Shown piece by piece: positions 17,549 to 27,222 of a stretch of 64,000 bases of DNA. A program made the position numbers and the translations under genes. Origin of the DNA: an uncultured Prevotella sp. GTDB taxonomy: Bacteria; Bacteroidota; Bacteroidia; Bacteroidales; Bacteroidaceae. The notes under the pieces were generated by a model. It was not told the DNA's origin, made no database searches, and saw only the letters and a list, made by a program, of their open reading frames with translations. The first letter of the stretch is position 1. The number at the start of each line of letters is the position of its first letter. The stretch spans positions 1 to 64,000 of the forward strand of contig CAKPYB010000002.1 of NCBI GenBank assembly GCA_934202525.1. The letters are read 5' to 3'.

Positions 17549-19033
17549 TCACCCGAACAGACAGCGGAATGCTTCTTCCACCTTCCTTACGGGATGAATT
17601 TCTATCTTATATTTCTTATGGTCGAAACCATGATTGTTGTATTTCGGGATGATGATGTGCTGGAATCCCAGTTTCTCAGCCTCAGCAATACGCTGCTCAA
17701 TACGGCTCACCGGACGGACTTCACCGCTCAGACCTACCTCACCCGCCATACACCAGCCTTGCTCGATAGGCGTGTCAACATTACTGCTCAATACGGCTGC
17801 CAACACACTCAAGTCCATGGCTGGATCGGTTACTCTCAATCCTCCGGCAATATTCAGGAACACGTCCTTCTGCATCAGCTTGAACCCCACACGTTTCTCC
17901 AGAACCGCCAGAAGCATGTTCAAACGGCGCTGGTCAAAACCCGTTGCCGAACGCTGCGGAGTTCCATAGGCTGCTGTTGAAACCAAAGCCTGCGTCTCTA
18001 CCAGGAACGGACGAACACCCTCGATGGCTGCGCTGATGGCAACACCCGAAAGTCCGTCATGATCTTCGGTAAGAAGCAACTCTGAAGGATTACTCACCTG
18101 TCGGAGTCCGCCTTGCATCATCTCATAGATTCCCAACTCAGAAGTACTTCCAAATCGGTTTTTGATGCTTCGCAGGATGCGGTACATATAATGCTGGTCG
18201 CCCTCAAACTGAATCACCGTATCTACGATGTGCTCCAGAATCTTTGGTCCGGCAAGCGTTCCCTCCTTATTAATATGTCCTATCAGAATAACCGGAATGC
18301 CACTCGTCTTGGCAAAACGGAGCAGGGAGGCTGCACACTCGCGAACTTGGGAAACAGAACCTGGCGAACTGTCTACTTCTTCCGTAGCAATGGTTTGGAT
18401 AGAATCTATAACTATCAGCTGAGGAGCCACTTCCTGAATATGGCTAAAGATTTTCTCCAACTGCGTTTCGCAGAGAACCGTAATATGATCAAAGGCTCCT
18501 TCTGATGAAAGAGAAGCCGTTTCCAGTGTGTCAGCAGAAGAACCCTCTCTGAGCATTGCCTGTCCTTTAGCCAACCGGTCGGCACGGAGTTTGATCTGAT
18601 GGGCACTCTCCTCTCCGCTCACATACAGGATGCGGCGGTCAGTCATATTCAGAATAGTCTGCAAGGTGAGCGTACTCTTACCGATTCCCGGTTCACCGCC
18701 CAGAAGCGTGATGCTTCCAGGAACCATTCCACCACCCAGCACACGGTTCAACTCCTCGTCTCTCATATCGATGCGCGGTTCATCAATCGCAGAAATATCG
18801 CGAAGCTTCATCGGCGCAGCGTCATGCTCGCTGTGCTGCCCGCCAAACATCGTGGCAGCCCCACCATGACGCATGGTCATTCCGGCATTCTTCGCAGCCT
18901 GCGATCCGGAATCGGCAGCAATACGAATTTCCTTAAATGTATTCCATTGTCCGCAGCTAGGACATTTGCCCATCCATTTGGCACTTTCCTGTCCGCAATT
19001 GCTGCACACAAAAGCAATCTTATCTTTCGCCAT
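17549..19033 (-). CDS. radA: DNA repair protein RadA
   Basis: 494 aa. A RecA-like ATPase that processes recombination intermediates. An N-terminal zinc finger (CSNCGQESAKWMGKCPSC) is followed by the ATPase with Walker A GGEPGIGKST and the RadA-specific KNRFGST motif, and a C-terminal Lon-like domain (DLSVLAAVLSS, then GEVGLSGEVRPV). The family length is normal. It has its own promoter at 19072. Confidence 0.96.
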   Translation of the reverse strand: MAKDKIAFVCSNCGQESAKWMGKCPSCGQWNTFKEIRIAADSGSQAAKNAGMTMRHGGAATMFGGQHSEHDAAPMKLRDISAIDEPRIDMRDEELNRVLGGGMVPGSITLLGGEPGIGKSTLTLQTILNMTDRRILYVSGEESAHQIKLRADRLAKGQAMLREGSSADTLETASLSSEGAFDHITVLCETQLEKIFSHIQEVAPQLIVIDSIQTIATEEVDSSPGSVSQVRECAASLLRFAKTSGIPVILIGHINKEGTLAGPKILEHIVDTVIQFEGDQHYMYRILRSIKNRFGSTSELGIYEMMQGGLRQVSNPSELLLTEDHDGLSGVAISAAIEGVRPFLVETQALVSTAAYGTPQRSATGFDQRRLNMLLAVLEKRVGFKLMQKDVFLNIAGGLRVTDPAMDLSVLAAVLSSNVDTPIEQGWCMAGEVGLSGEVRPVSRIEQRIAEAEKLGFQHIIIPKYNNHGFDHKKYKIEIHPVRKVEEAFRCLFG

Positions 19034-19071
19034 TTTATCTCATTTATATGTAATAACGTTTTAACTGCGCA

Positions 19072-19079
19072 CAAAGGTA
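19072..19079 (-). promoter_or_regulatory. -7 box TACCTTTG for radA
   Basis: Minus-strand TACCTTTGTGCGC ~40 bases before the radA ATG. The 19034-19357 gap otherwise contains only this and the pgk promoter. Confidence 0.65.
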
Positions 19080-19275
19080 CTATTTATTATCGAAAAATCC
19101 AAAAAAAAAGTAATTTGTTAAGAATATATTTCATTTCTCTCCATTTTGTTTAACAAATCAGGCAGAAGGAAGCGCAAAACTCGAATTTTGCAAACCCGAT
19201 ATAGCAAACAGACGATTTCATCTACTAAAAATCATAAAAACCGCTACTATATTTTGCTGATTCAAATATAATTTG

Positions 19276-19283
19276 TATCTTTG
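19276..19283 (+). promoter_or_regulatory. -7 box TATCTTTG for pgk
   Basis: GTATCTTTGCC ~75 bases before ATG 19358, with a TTTTGC-containing tract at the -33 distance. Confidence 0.7.
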
Positions 19284-19357
19284 CCTTCGGTTTTTGAAAC
19301 CAGCAGAAAGGTTTAGAACAATAAATTAGTACATAAACTAAATAAAATTTAGGTAAA

Positions 19358-20605
19358 ATGAAAATTGAAGATTTTAACTTTGCCGGTCACAAGGCAATCG
19401 TGCGCGTTGACTTCAACGTGCCATTGGATGAAAATGGTAATGTAACAGACGACACTCGTATCCGCGGTGCCCTTCCTACATTGAAGAAGGTACTTGCAGA
19501 CGGCGGTGCGCTCATCATGATGAGCCACATGGGTAAGCCAAAGGGCAAGGTTAAACCAGAGCTTTCTCTCTCTCAGATTGTTAAGAACGTATCAGACGCT
19601 CTCGGCGTAGACGTTAAGTTCGCTAAGGACTGCGGTAACGCTGATGCTGAGGCTGCTGCCTTGAAGGCTGGTGAGGCTCTCTTGCTCGAGAACCTCCGCT
19701 TCTATCCAGAAGAGGAAGGCAAGCCAGTTGGCGTTGAGAAGGGTACTCCAGAATTCGATGCTGCTAAGGCTGAGATGAAGGAGCGTCAGAAGAAATTCGC
19801 TGCTAAGTTGGCTTCTTACGCTGACGTATATGTAATGGACGCATTCGGTACAGCTCACCGCAAGCACGCTTCTACAGCTGTCATCGCTGATTCTTTCGAC
19901 AAGGATCACAAGATGCTCGGTTTCTTGATGGAGAAGGAAGTTAAGGCTGTTGACGCAGTTCTCGGCAACATCAAGCGCCCATTCACAGCTATCATGGGTG
20001 GTTCTAAGGTTTCTACTAAGATCGGTATCATCGAGAACCTGTTGACTAAGGTTGACAACCTGATTCTCTGCGGTGGTATGACTTATACATTCTCTAAGGC
20101 TCTCGGTGGCAAGATCGGTATGTCTATCTGCGAGGATGACAAGCTCGACGTTGCTCTCGACGTAATCAAGAAGGCTAAGGAGAACGGTGTAAACCTCGTA
20201 CTCGGCACAGACTCTATCTGCGGTGACGACTTCAAGAACGACTGCAATACTCAGGTTTGCCCATCTAACAACATCCCTGACGGTTGGGAGGGTATGGACG
20301 CAGGTCCTGAGACTCGCAAGGCATTCGCTGCAGCTATCAAGGGTGCTAAGACTATCCTCTGGAACGGTCCTGCAGGTGTATTCGAGTTTGACAACTTCGC
20401 TGGTGGTTCTAAGGCTATCGCTGACGCAATCGCTGAGGCTACTAAGGAAGGTGCATTCTCACTCATCGGTGGTGGTGACTCTGTAGCTTGTATCAACAAG
20501 TTCGGTTTGGCTGATCAGGTATCTTACATCTCTACAGGTGGTGGTGCTCTCCTCGAGGCTATCGAGGGTAAGGTATTGCCAGGTGTAGCAGCTATCGAGA
20601 AGTAA
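19358..20605 (+). CDS. pgk: phosphoglycerate kinase
   Basis: 415 aa. Interconverts 1,3-bisphosphoglycerate/ADP and 3-phosphoglycerate/ATP in glycolysis. The N-terminal substrate loop is [19 protein letters not shown] and [12 protein letters not shown] follow. GGSKVSTKI and the C-terminal GGGDSVA (GGGDS, nucleotide site) complete the signature. Codon choice is more uniform (GCT, GGT, AAG) than in the flanking genes, as expected for a highly expressed protein. Monocistronic with its own promoter and a downstream hairpin. Confidence 0.97.
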   Translation: MKIEDFNFAGHKAIVRVDFNVPLDENGNVTDDTRIRGALPTLKKVLADGGALIMMSHMGKPKGKVKPELSLSQIVKNVSDALGVDVKFAKDCGNADAEAAALKAGEALLLENLRFYPEEEGKPVGVEKGTPEFDAAKAEMKERQKKFAAKLASYADVYVMDAFGTAHRKHASTAVIADSFDKDHKMLGFLMEKEVKAVDAVLGNIKRPFTAIMGGSKVSTKIGIIENLLTKVDNLILCGGMTYTFSKALGGKIGMSICEDDKLDVALDVIKKAKENGVNLVLGTDSICGDDFKNDCNTQVCPSNNIPDGWEGMDAGPETRKAFAAAIKGAKTILWNGPAGVFEFDNFAGGSKAIADAIAEATKEGAFSLIGGGDSVACINKFGLADQVSYISTGGGALLEAIEGKVLPGVAAIEK

Positions 20606-20665
20606 TCTTATGTTTAAAAGAAAGCCATTTGAAAAAAGGGCTTGATTTTTACAAGAAAAAATAGG

Positions 20666-20695
20666 TTGGAGGGCATCCTATGTGATGTCCTCCAA
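20666..20695 (+). terminator. pgk terminator hairpin
   Basis: TTGGAGGGCATC (20666-20677) pairs with GATGTCCTCCAA (20684-20695) with one G-U; a short T run follows. Confidence 0.7.
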
Positions 20696-20846
20696 TTTTC
20701 AGTTTTAATTGAATCCCCTAATAATCTACAGATTCTCTCTATAAACAGAACTGTATCTTTCATTTAAAACTAGCAACAGAAAACATAAATTCTAAAAAAA
20801 TTTGGTAAACAACAGGAATATAATTTTCTGATTTTAAAACGAATAC

Positions 20847-22541
20847 ATGGATTGGATTATTAATCTCTTTACCAATTCTGAGTCAGTGGCTCATATCGCC
20901 CTACTCTACGCTATCGTGATAGCTATTGGTGTTTACCTCGGAAAGATTAAGATTGGCGGCATTTCGTTAGGTGTCACCTTCGTTCTCTTCGCAGGTATTT
21001 TGGCTGGCCACGTTGGCTTCACCGGTCCAAAGGAAATTCTCACTTTCGTGCAAGACTTCGGCTTGATCCTCTTCGTCTTCATGATTGGTCTCCAGGTAGG
21101 ACCTGGTTTCTTTGAGAGTTTCAAGAAAGGTGGTGTTACGCTCAACATGCTTTCGGCTAGCGCTATTCTGCTCAACATCCTCGTGATGTTTGGTTGCTAT
21201 TATCTCTTCTTCGATACAAGTAACCCTAACAACCTGCCTATGATGGTAGGTACTCTCTATGGTGCGGTTACCAATACTCCGGGTCTTGGTGCTGCCAACG
21301 AGGCTTTGCTCAGCGTCTTCCCTAATGGTGCTCCAAGTATTGCAAACGGTTATGCTTGTGCTTATCCTCTTGGTGTGGTAGGCATTATCGGTGCTACTAT
21401 CCTTATCAAGTACATCTGTAAGATTAATACTGCTGATGAGGAAGAACAGCTTAACGAAGAAGATGCTGCCAACCCACACGCTAAGGCCCACAACATGCAC
21501 TTGCGCGTGGAAAATGCTTATATTACAGGCAGAACGCTGAGAGAAGTTTCAGAATTCTTGAACCGTGACATTGTATGTTCACGACTGCTCCACAATGGCG
21601 AGGTGAGCATTCCTAACAGCAAGACTAAGTTTGAGGTTGGAGATGAATTGCTCGTTGTATGTGCAGAGGCTGATGCTGAAGCCATCAAGGCTTTTATCGG
21701 ACCAGAGGTTGAAGCTGAATGGGACCGCGAGAAGGATGAAGTACAGCACTTCGTTTCTCGCCGTATCATCGTTACCCGTCCGGAAATGAATGGTAAGACC
21801 TTGGGTAAGATGCACTTCTCCAGCGTATACGGCGTTAACGTAACCCGTATTTCCCGTCAGGGAATGGACATTTTTGCAGGCAGAAACCACCACTTCCACG
21901 TAGGTGATAAGATTCTGGTTGTAGGTCCTGAAGAGAATGTGAACCGTGTGGCTGAAATCATGGGTAACTCTGTAAAGCGCCTCGATGCGCCTAACATTGC
22001 TACTATCTTCGTAGGTATTATGGTAGGTATTATCTTCGGTTCTCTCCCATTTGCCATTCCGGGAATGCCGGTGCCTTTGAAGTTGGGTATTGCCGGAGGT
22101 CCGCTTATCATCGCCATCCTCATCGGCCGTTTCGGCTATCGCATGAAGCTGGTAACTTATACGACGACTTCGGCTAATATGATGCTGCGAGAAATAGGAC
22201 TTGTACTCTTCCTGGCGAGTGTGGGAATCAAGGCTGGAGCCGGATTCTGGGACACAGTAGTACAGGGTGACGGTTTGAAATATGTGGGATGCGGTTTCCT
22301 CATCACCGTTATTCCTATCCTCATCATCGGTACGATTGCCCGTCTGAAGTTTAAGTTCAACTACTTCACCATCATGGGTATGCTCGCCGGTACTTACACA
22401 GACCCTCCTGCATTAGCTTATGCAAATGCTTCTTGCTCTAAGGAGGCTCCAGCTGTAGGTTACTCTACAGTTTACCCTTTGAGCATGTTCCTCCGTATCT
22501 TTACAGCCCAGATTGTGGTGCTGTTCTTCTGCGGAGCGTAA
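20847..22541 (+). CDS. AspT/YidE/YbjL-type transporter
   Basis: 564 aa. Two membrane halves of the YidE/YbjL duplication (residues ~1-185 and ~385-564; [12 protein letters not shown] in the first and [13 protein letters not shown] in the second). Between them are two cytoplasmic RCK_C domains (~210-290, ~300-375; VGDELLVVC and VGDKILVVG). The family includes the aspartate:alanine exchanger AspT; the substrate here is unknown, an organic anion or amino acid being likely. Stands alone with a terminator after it; a near-consensus TATCTTTC at 20754 could be its promoter. Confidence 0.88.
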   Translation: MDWIINLFTNSESVAHIALLYAIVIAIGVYLGKIKIGGISLGVTFVLFAGILAGHVGFTGPKEILTFVQDFGLILFVFMIGLQVGPGFFESFKKGGVTLNMLSASAILLNILVMFGCYYLFFDTSNPNNLPMMVGTLYGAVTNTPGLGAANEALLSVFPNGAPSIANGYACAYPLGVVGIIGATILIKYICKINTADEEEQLNEEDAANPHAKAHNMHLRVENAYITGRTLREVSEFLNRDIVCSRLLHNGEVSIPNSKTKFEVGDELLVVCAEADAEAIKAFIGPEVEAEWDREKDEVQHFVSRRIIVTRPEMNGKTLGKMHFSSVYGVNVTRISRQGMDIFAGRNHHFHVGDKILVVGPEENVNRVAEIMGNSVKRLDAPNIATIFVGIMVGIIFGSLPFAIPGMPVPLKLGIAGGPLIIAILIGRFGYRMKLVTYTTTSANMMLREIGLVLFLASVGIKAGAGFWDTVVQGDGLKYVGCGFLITVIPILIIGTIARLKFKFNYFTIMGMLAGTYTDPPALAYANASCSKEAPAVGYSTVYPLSMFLRIFTAQIVVLFFCGA

Positions 22542-22591
22542 GACTTACAAAAGTTAACAAAACAACTGGAAATAGTTATAAATTATAAAAG

Positions 22592-22627
22592 AGGTGCACA
22601 AAGACAAAAATTTGTGCACCTTTTTTG
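22592..22627 (+). terminator. terminator after the transporter
   Basis: AGGTGCACAAA (22592-22602) pairs with TTTGTGCACCT (22611-22621), followed by TTTTTTG. Confidence 0.9.
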
Positions 22628-22649
22628 TTGTCTTTTCAGAAATTCTTCG

Positions 22650-22657
22650 TACCTTTG
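22650..22657 (+). promoter_or_regulatory. -7 box TACCTTTG for the decarboxylase module
   Basis: CGTACCTTTGAGC lies ~105 bases before the first gene of the OadG/biotin/OadB cluster. Confidence 0.65.
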
Positions 22658-22763
22658 AGCACAAGAAACAAACCTAATGAATCTTCTAGGAACAGCAACA
22701 GTTCCTACATGATGCAGTTTTTTCGAAACATGAAACAATAACCCTATAAACGTTAGTAAGCGT

Positions 22764-23792
22764 ATGAAGAAATTGGGATTTCTGATAACCATGCTAGTCA
22801 TCACGTCCTTGCCCGCTTGGAGTCAAGGAGCCAAAAGTATCCGTATTACGGAGGTGATGACCGACAACCGTACCAATCTTGTAGATGAGTACGGGCAGCA
22901 CAAACCATGGGTGGAATTAAGCAATTCCTCCTTTACCACGTATAATGTACGCGGTATGTTCCTAACCACCGACCGAAGGGTTCTCGACAAGAAAATGTCG
23001 CCTGAAGCTCGCCGACAGCTGATGTGTCCATTGCCTAACAATGAACCACGAACCACACTGGGAGGCAAGAAGAGCATCGTTATCTTCGACAGCAGTTCCT
23101 GGTACCAGGATGGCTGGAACGGACAACATTGGAAGGCAAAGAATTCTTCCAACTCGGGACCTTTTCATCTCAATCTTATTCTACAGGAAAAGATGCCCAA
23201 CTGGATAGCACTCTATGACGGAAATGCCGTTGACCTGATAGATTCCGTAAGCGTGCCAGTGTTGGCTGCTGATGAGAGTTTTGAACTGAGTAAGGACTTC
23301 AAGACATGGGAGAAAGCCATTGCCGGATCAGTAACTCCAGGCTATCTGCCTCAAAACACAGGTTTGAGTAAAGCCCAGCAATTGAAGAAAAGCGATCCAT
23401 ACGGAATAGGAATCGCCGTACTTTCAATGGGAATCGTATTTGCCTGCCTTGCTCTCCTCTTCATCGTGTTCTGGGGTTTCGGAGCCTACATGAAACATAA
23501 ACAGCGCATCGCCCGTGCTACTGAGAAGCACGCCACCTTATTATATAAGACAGGAAAGAAGACCATCGAGGTTACTCAAGACCTCAGTCATAAGACCAAC
23601 GTGATTCTGAAAGATGGTTTAGAAACCAAGGGTATTGATAAGGAGATTTACATGGCAGTCATCTCCCTTGCACTACAGGAATATCTGGAAGATGTTCATG
23701 ATGTAGAATCCGGCATTATCACCATCAAGCCAAAACAGACCAGATGGAATGCTCCGAAATTCAACAACAACAATAACAACGTTAAAATATAG
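22764..23792 (+). CDS. OadG-like gamma subunit with lamin-tail-like periplasmic domain
   Basis: 342 aa. Signal sequence (MKKLGFLITMLVITSLPAWS), then a beta-rich domain to ~185 starting SIRITEVMTDNRTNLVDEYG, which resembles the lamin-tail domain. A single membrane helix (IAVLSMGIVFACLALLFIVFW, near residue 215-235) corresponds to OadG (oxaloacetate decarboxylase gamma chain). A cytoplasmic tail follows. OadG anchors and assembles sodium-pumping decarboxylases. Position directly before the biotin carrier and the beta subunit supports the call. Canonical OadG is far shorter, so the extracytoplasmic extension is notable. Confidence 0.78.
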   Translation: MKKLGFLITMLVITSLPAWSQGAKSIRITEVMTDNRTNLVDEYGQHKPWVELSNSSFTTYNVRGMFLTTDRRVLDKKMSPEARRQLMCPLPNNEPRTTLGGKKSIVIFDSSSWYQDGWNGQHWKAKNSSNSGPFHLNLILQEKMPNWIALYDGNAVDLIDSVSVPVLAADESFELSKDFKTWEKAIAGSVTPGYLPQNTGLSKAQQLKKSDPYGIGIAVLSMGIVFACLALLFIVFWGFGAYMKHKQRIARATEKHATLLYKTGKKTIEVTQDLSHKTNVILKDGLETKGIDKEIYMAVISLALQEYLEDVHDVESGIITIKPKQTRWNAPKFNNNNNNVKI

Positions 23793-23797
23793 AAACT

Positions 23798-24283
23798 ATG
23801 GCAAAGTACGAATATAAGGTTAAAGGCGTAGATTACGTCGTTGAAATACAGGATATTGAAGGCAATATCGCCAATGTAACCGTGAATGGAATTCCATTCG
23901 AAGTGGAAATGAAACAGCCGGTTAAGAGCAGTAAGCAGAAAGTAAAGTTAACTGATGGACAAAACAACATTTCTGCCAGCTCTGTTGCAAGCGCAGGTTC
24001 TGCTGCAGGTTCAAGTTCTGCAGCAAGTTCTGATTCTGCTTCATCAAACAAACAGGCAACTCCTGCTGCAGGCAAACCAGTTGTTGCCCCTCTGCCTGGC
24101 ACTATCAACGAAATCAAGGTGAAAGTCGGTGACAAGGTGAACACAGGCGATACTGTTGTCGTTCTCGAAGCCATGAAGATGCAGAACAACATCGATGCAG
24201 AAACTTCGGGAACCATTACCAGCATCAACGTGAACAAGGGAGACGCAGTAATGGAAGGAGACACGCTTGTTACAATCGCGTAA
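23798..24283 (+). CDS. mmdC: biotin carrier subunit of a sodium-pumping decarboxylase
   Basis: 161 aa. An N-terminal segment (MAKYEYKVKGVDYVVEIQD) precedes a Ser/Ala-rich flexible linker (~65-85). A biotinyl domain ends the protein, with the biotin-attachment motif EAMKMQN and the surrounding APLPGTINEIKVKVGDKV. It shuttles CO2 from the carboxyltransferase to the beta-subunit pump. It follows the OadG-like gene by five bases. The symbol is tentative because oxaloacetate and methylmalonyl-CoA systems share this subunit. Confidence 0.88.
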   Translation: MAKYEYKVKGVDYVVEIQDIEGNIANVTVNGIPFEVEMKQPVKSSKQKVKLTDGQNNISASSVASAGSAAGSSSAASSDSASSNKQATPAAGKPVVAPLPGTINEIKVKVGDKVNTGDTVVVLEAMKMQNNIDAETSGTITSINVNKGDAVMEGDTLVTIA

Positions 24284-24330
24284 TAAACTGTTTAGACCAA
24301 AGCTAATGATTACTCTTCCAATCAAAAGAC

Positions 24331-24405
24331 TAATCATAAAGTTCAATGTTCAACTTTCAAAGTTCAAAGTAAATCAATGTCTAACTTTCAAAGTTCAAAG
24401 TAAAT
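24331..24405 (+). repeat. dispersed mini-repeat between mmdC and the beta subunit
   Basis: Head TAATCATAAAGTTCAATG, then two exact copies of a 23-base unit AACTTTCAAAGTTCAAAGTAAAT (24352-24374, 24383-24405), ending one base before the ATG of the beta subunit. Confidence 0.85.
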
Positions 24406-24406
24406 T

Positions 24407-25555
24407 ATGGATTTCATCATACAAAACTTCAATGAGTTTCTTACCTTTACAGGCTTTGCCAACGCCTCGGCAGGAAACCTCATCATGATTCTGGTGGGAG
24501 CACTCTTTATCTGGCTCGCCATCAAGAAAGATTTTGAGCCGCTGCTCCTGGTTCCAATCGGATTGGGAATCATTCTTGGCAACATTCCATTCCGTGCCGA
24601 TGCAGGACTCGAAATAGGTTTATACGAAGACAACTCCGTTCTGAACATCTTCTACCAGGGAGTGAAACAGGGCTGGTACCCGCCACTCGTATTCCTGGGC
24701 ATTGGAGCCATGACCGACTTCTCTGCGCTCATTTCCAACCCGAAGCTCATCCTGATTGGAGCCGCTGCCCAATTTGGAATCTTCGGCGCCTACATGATAG
24801 CCCTGGCTCTTGGGTTCGAACCTAACCAGGCAGCCGGCATTGCCATTATCGGAGGAGCAGACGGACCAACCGCCATCTTCCTGAGCAGCAAACTGAGTCC
24901 GAACCTCATGGGAGCCATTGCGGTTTGCGCCTACTCTTACATGGCACTGGTGCCTGTAATCCAGCCACCTTTGATGCGACTGCTTACAACCAAGAAAGAG
25001 CGCGTCATCAAGATGAAACCGGCACGTCAGGTTTCACAGACCGAAAAGATTCTCTTCCCTATCATCGGTCTGCTTCTCACCACCTTCATCGTTCCATCCG
25101 GTTTGCCATTATTAGGAATGCTGTTCTTCGGAAATCTTCTGAAAGAGAGCGGAAAGACAACCCGACTTGCCAAGACAGCAAGCAGCAGCTTGAATGACAT
25201 TGTCGTCATCCTCCTTGGTCTGACCGTAGGCTGTTCTACCCAGGCTTCAGAGTTTCTGACATTAAACACCATCAAAATCTTTGCTCTCGGTGCTCTTGCT
25301 TTCATCATCGCATCGGCAAGCGGAATCTTATTCGTCAAGCTGATGAATCTCTTCTTGCCAAAAGGCAAGAAACTGAACCCACTTATCGGAAACGCCGGAG
25401 TGAGTGCCGTACCAATGAGTGCACGCATCTCCAACAACCTGGGTCTGGAATACGACCGCCACAACTTCCTTCTCATGCACGCCATGGGACCAAACGTTGC
25501 GGGAGTCATCGGTTCTGCCGTTGCAGCCGGAGCTTTGCTGGGATTCTTCAATTAA
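24407..25555 (+). CDS. oadB: sodium ion-translocating decarboxylase beta subunit
   Basis: 382 aa integral membrane protein, about ten helices. It decarboxylates carboxybiotin and exports Na+. Family blocks: GTRLGIILGN-like VPIGLGIILGNIPF, GIGAMTDFSALISNP with the conserved Asp, GGADGPTAIFLSSKL (the key Asp of the GADGPT motif is present), and NAGVSAVPMSARISNN near the end. Cotranscribed with the biotin carrier despite the 120-base repeat-filled gap. It could equally be named mmdB; no carboxyltransferase gene is nearby to decide the substrate. Confidence 0.93.
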   Translation: MDFIIQNFNEFLTFTGFANASAGNLIMILVGALFIWLAIKKDFEPLLLVPIGLGIILGNIPFRADAGLEIGLYEDNSVLNIFYQGVKQGWYPPLVFLGIGAMTDFSALISNPKLILIGAAAQFGIFGAYMIALALGFEPNQAAGIAIIGGADGPTAIFLSSKLSPNLMGAIAVCAYSYMALVPVIQPPLMRLLTTKKERVIKMKPARQVSQTEKILFPIIGLLLTTFIVPSGLPLLGMLFFGNLLKESGKTTRLAKTASSSLNDIVVILLGLTVGCSTQASEFLTLNTIKIFALGALAFIIASASGILFVKLMNLFLPKGKKLNPLIGNAGVSAVPMSARISNNLGLEYDRHNFLLMHAMGPNVAGVIGSAVAAGALLGFFN

Positions 25556-25605
25556 AAGTTGAGCCACCAAGCTATCCCTCCAGGATAAGCACATAAAAAA
25601 TAGAA

Positions 25606-25668
25606 TCGCCCTGAAAGGACAAAAGCATCTTACATCCAATGCTTTCCCTTTCAGGGCGACTTTTTAAT
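25606..25668. terminator. bidirectional terminator, CGCCCTG family
   Basis: TCGCCCTGAAAGG (25606-25618) pairs with CCTTTCAGGGCGA (25647-25659), followed by CTTTTTAATTT, between convergent genes. Confidence 0.85.
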
Positions 25669-25676
25669 TTCTTTTT

Positions 25677-26480
25677 TTAGCTCTTAACCCGCATTCTCAT
25701 TTTTCCTTCAAAGGAAATGATAACCTCAACCTGATAACTCAAACTGCTGTCAGACATTGCCAGAACAGCAAGATAATGAATGCCAGATTCATCTATCTTA
25801 TTGAATACGATGTCGCTCAATATAGACTGGTCCAAGAAAGAAGCAGGAACCTGCTTATCGAAATCCTTCTTATGAAAATCACGAGAGAACAGACAATTGG
25901 CACCATGATAAACATGCAAGTTCACAATATTATCATAATAAACATTGTCTACCTCAACACCATCATCATTATAAGAACTCTTGTAGACCTTATAACTTGT
26001 TGGGTTAACCTGGACGTAGAGATGATATTTCTCATCGCCCCTTACAACCACCGTATCACGTTTAATCAGCGTATTCTGATTCAGCGCCACGGAAACATGG
26101 TTGTGGATGAACTGCTGCAAATAAGACTTATCTTCCGTCTTCACCAGCTTAACCACATCCCCATTCTGCACCTTAAACTGGAAAATATGCTCAGCCTGTT
26201 TTACGATCGGATATTTTGCAATATTAGCACCCTTCATTACAAGCGTATCACCAGCAATGTAGAAGTAGACAGGCTGACTGGTAGAATCAGGATAATAAAT
26301 CGTATCGCCTTTTACGCGGAATGCCACATCATCCTCATCGTCATCGTTCAGCCAAATGCCTTGCAACATCTTCTTAGCCGCAGTATCTTCCTTCACTTCC
26401 TGTTGCTTTTCGGCCTTCTGCCCACAAGCAACAAGAGTCAAGATACAACTGAGCAGCCATAAATTAACTATCTTTTTCAT
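25677..26480 (-). CDS. DUF4738-type lipoprotein
   Basis: 267 aa. A lipoprotein signal with lipobox LTLVACG is followed by a charged spacer and a beta-rich domain (MLQGIWLNDDDEDDVAFRVK, then IYYPDSTSQPVYFYIAGDTL). It resembles DUF4738 lipoproteins of Bacteroidales, whose role is unknown. Likely attached to a membrane facing the periplasm. rfbC lies 45 bases upstream on the same strand, so both may be read from the promoter at 27108. Confidence 0.72.
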   Translation of the reverse strand: MKKIVNLWLLSCILTLVACGQKAEKQQEVKEDTAAKKMLQGIWLNDDDEDDVAFRVKGDTIYYPDSTSQPVYFYIAGDTLVMKGANIAKYPIVKQAEHIFQFKVQNGDVVKLVKTEDKSYLQQFIHNHVSVALNQNTLIKRDTVVVRGDEKYHLYVQVNPTSYKVYKSSYNDDGVEVDNVYYDNIVNLHVYHGANCLFSRDFHKKDFDKQVPASFLDQSILSDIVFNKIDESGIHYLAVLAMSDSSLSYQVEVIISFEGKMRMRVKS

Positions 26481-26525
26481 GATGAGTTCTTTAAATAAAT
26501 TAATCGGTAAAAGCTAATGCCAATT

Positions 26526-27080
26526 CTACTCGAAATAATCAGCCTCTCCGAAAGACTTTGCCTTGGTTCTGTCTTTTTCTGACGTAAGCACCTCAACTCC
26601 TTCAATAGGCCATTTGATTCCGATGGTAGGATCATCCCAATGAATGCTGGCTTCATGTTCAGGAGCATAAACGTTGTCAACCTTATAAGTAAAGATTGCT
26701 TCGTCGCTCAGTACCAGGAAACCATGGGCAAAACCGCGAGGAATGAAAAACTGACGTTTGTTCTCTCCACTCAATTCTACCATTACATATTTACCGAAAG
26801 TCTTGCTGCCCTTTCGCAGGTCAACAGCAACATCCAGCACGCGGCCATTGATGACACGCACCAACTTAGCCTGCGAGAATTCACCTTTCTGATAATGCAA
26901 ACCTCTGAGCACACCACGAGCCGACATCGATTCATTGTCTTGCACAAACTCCACATGCCCTCCAACGTGAGCATCAAAGTCAGCCTGCTTCCATGCTTCA
27001 AAGAAATAGCCGCGAGCATCTTCAAATACCCGAGGTTCTATCAGCCAGACTCCTTCTATTTCTGTCTCTGTATATTTCAT
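26526..27080 (-). CDS. rfbC: dTDP-4-dehydrorhamnose 3,5-epimerase
   Basis: 184 aa cupin. It epimerises dTDP-4-keto-6-deoxyglucose at C3 and C5 in dTDP-L-rhamnose synthesis. The motifs FEDARGYFFEAWK, NESMSARGVLRGLHYQ (catalytic His in LRGLHYQ), RVLDVAVDLRKGS and the FIPRGFAHGF tail of the active site are all present; YKVDNVYAPEHE follows. No other rhamnose genes are in the window. Confidence 0.95.
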   Translation of the reverse strand: MKYTETEIEGVWLIEPRVFEDARGYFFEAWKQADFDAHVGGHVEFVQDNESMSARGVLRGLHYQKGEFSQAKLVRVINGRVLDVAVDLRKGSKTFGKYVMVELSGENKRQFFIPRGFAHGFLVLSDEAIFTYKVDNVYAPEHEASIHWDDPTIGIKWPIEGVEVLTSEKDRTKAKSFGEADYFE

Positions 27081-27107
27081 TGATTTATACCTTATTTATT
27101 TTAGGCA

Positions 27108-27115
27108 CAAAGGTA
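27108..27115 (-). promoter_or_regulatory. -7 box TACCTTTG for rfbC
   Basis: Minus-strand TACCTTTGTGCC 27 bases before the rfbC ATG; divergent from the box at 27210. Confidence 0.65.
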
Positions 27116-27209
27116 ATACTTTTTCCCGAAACGACAAAACAAATTAGACTTTTTATGATTTCATCGAAAATTTTCTCTATTTTCTGTTGGTCATTTCCGA
27201 AAAAATCAC

Positions 27210-27217
27210 TACCTTTG
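27210..27217 (+). promoter_or_regulatory. -7 box TACCTTTG directly before a GTG start
   Basis: ACTACCTTTGCAAAC ends five bases before GTG 27223, so the transcript would have little or no 5' leader. Confidence 0.7.
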
Positions 27218-27222
27218 CAAAC

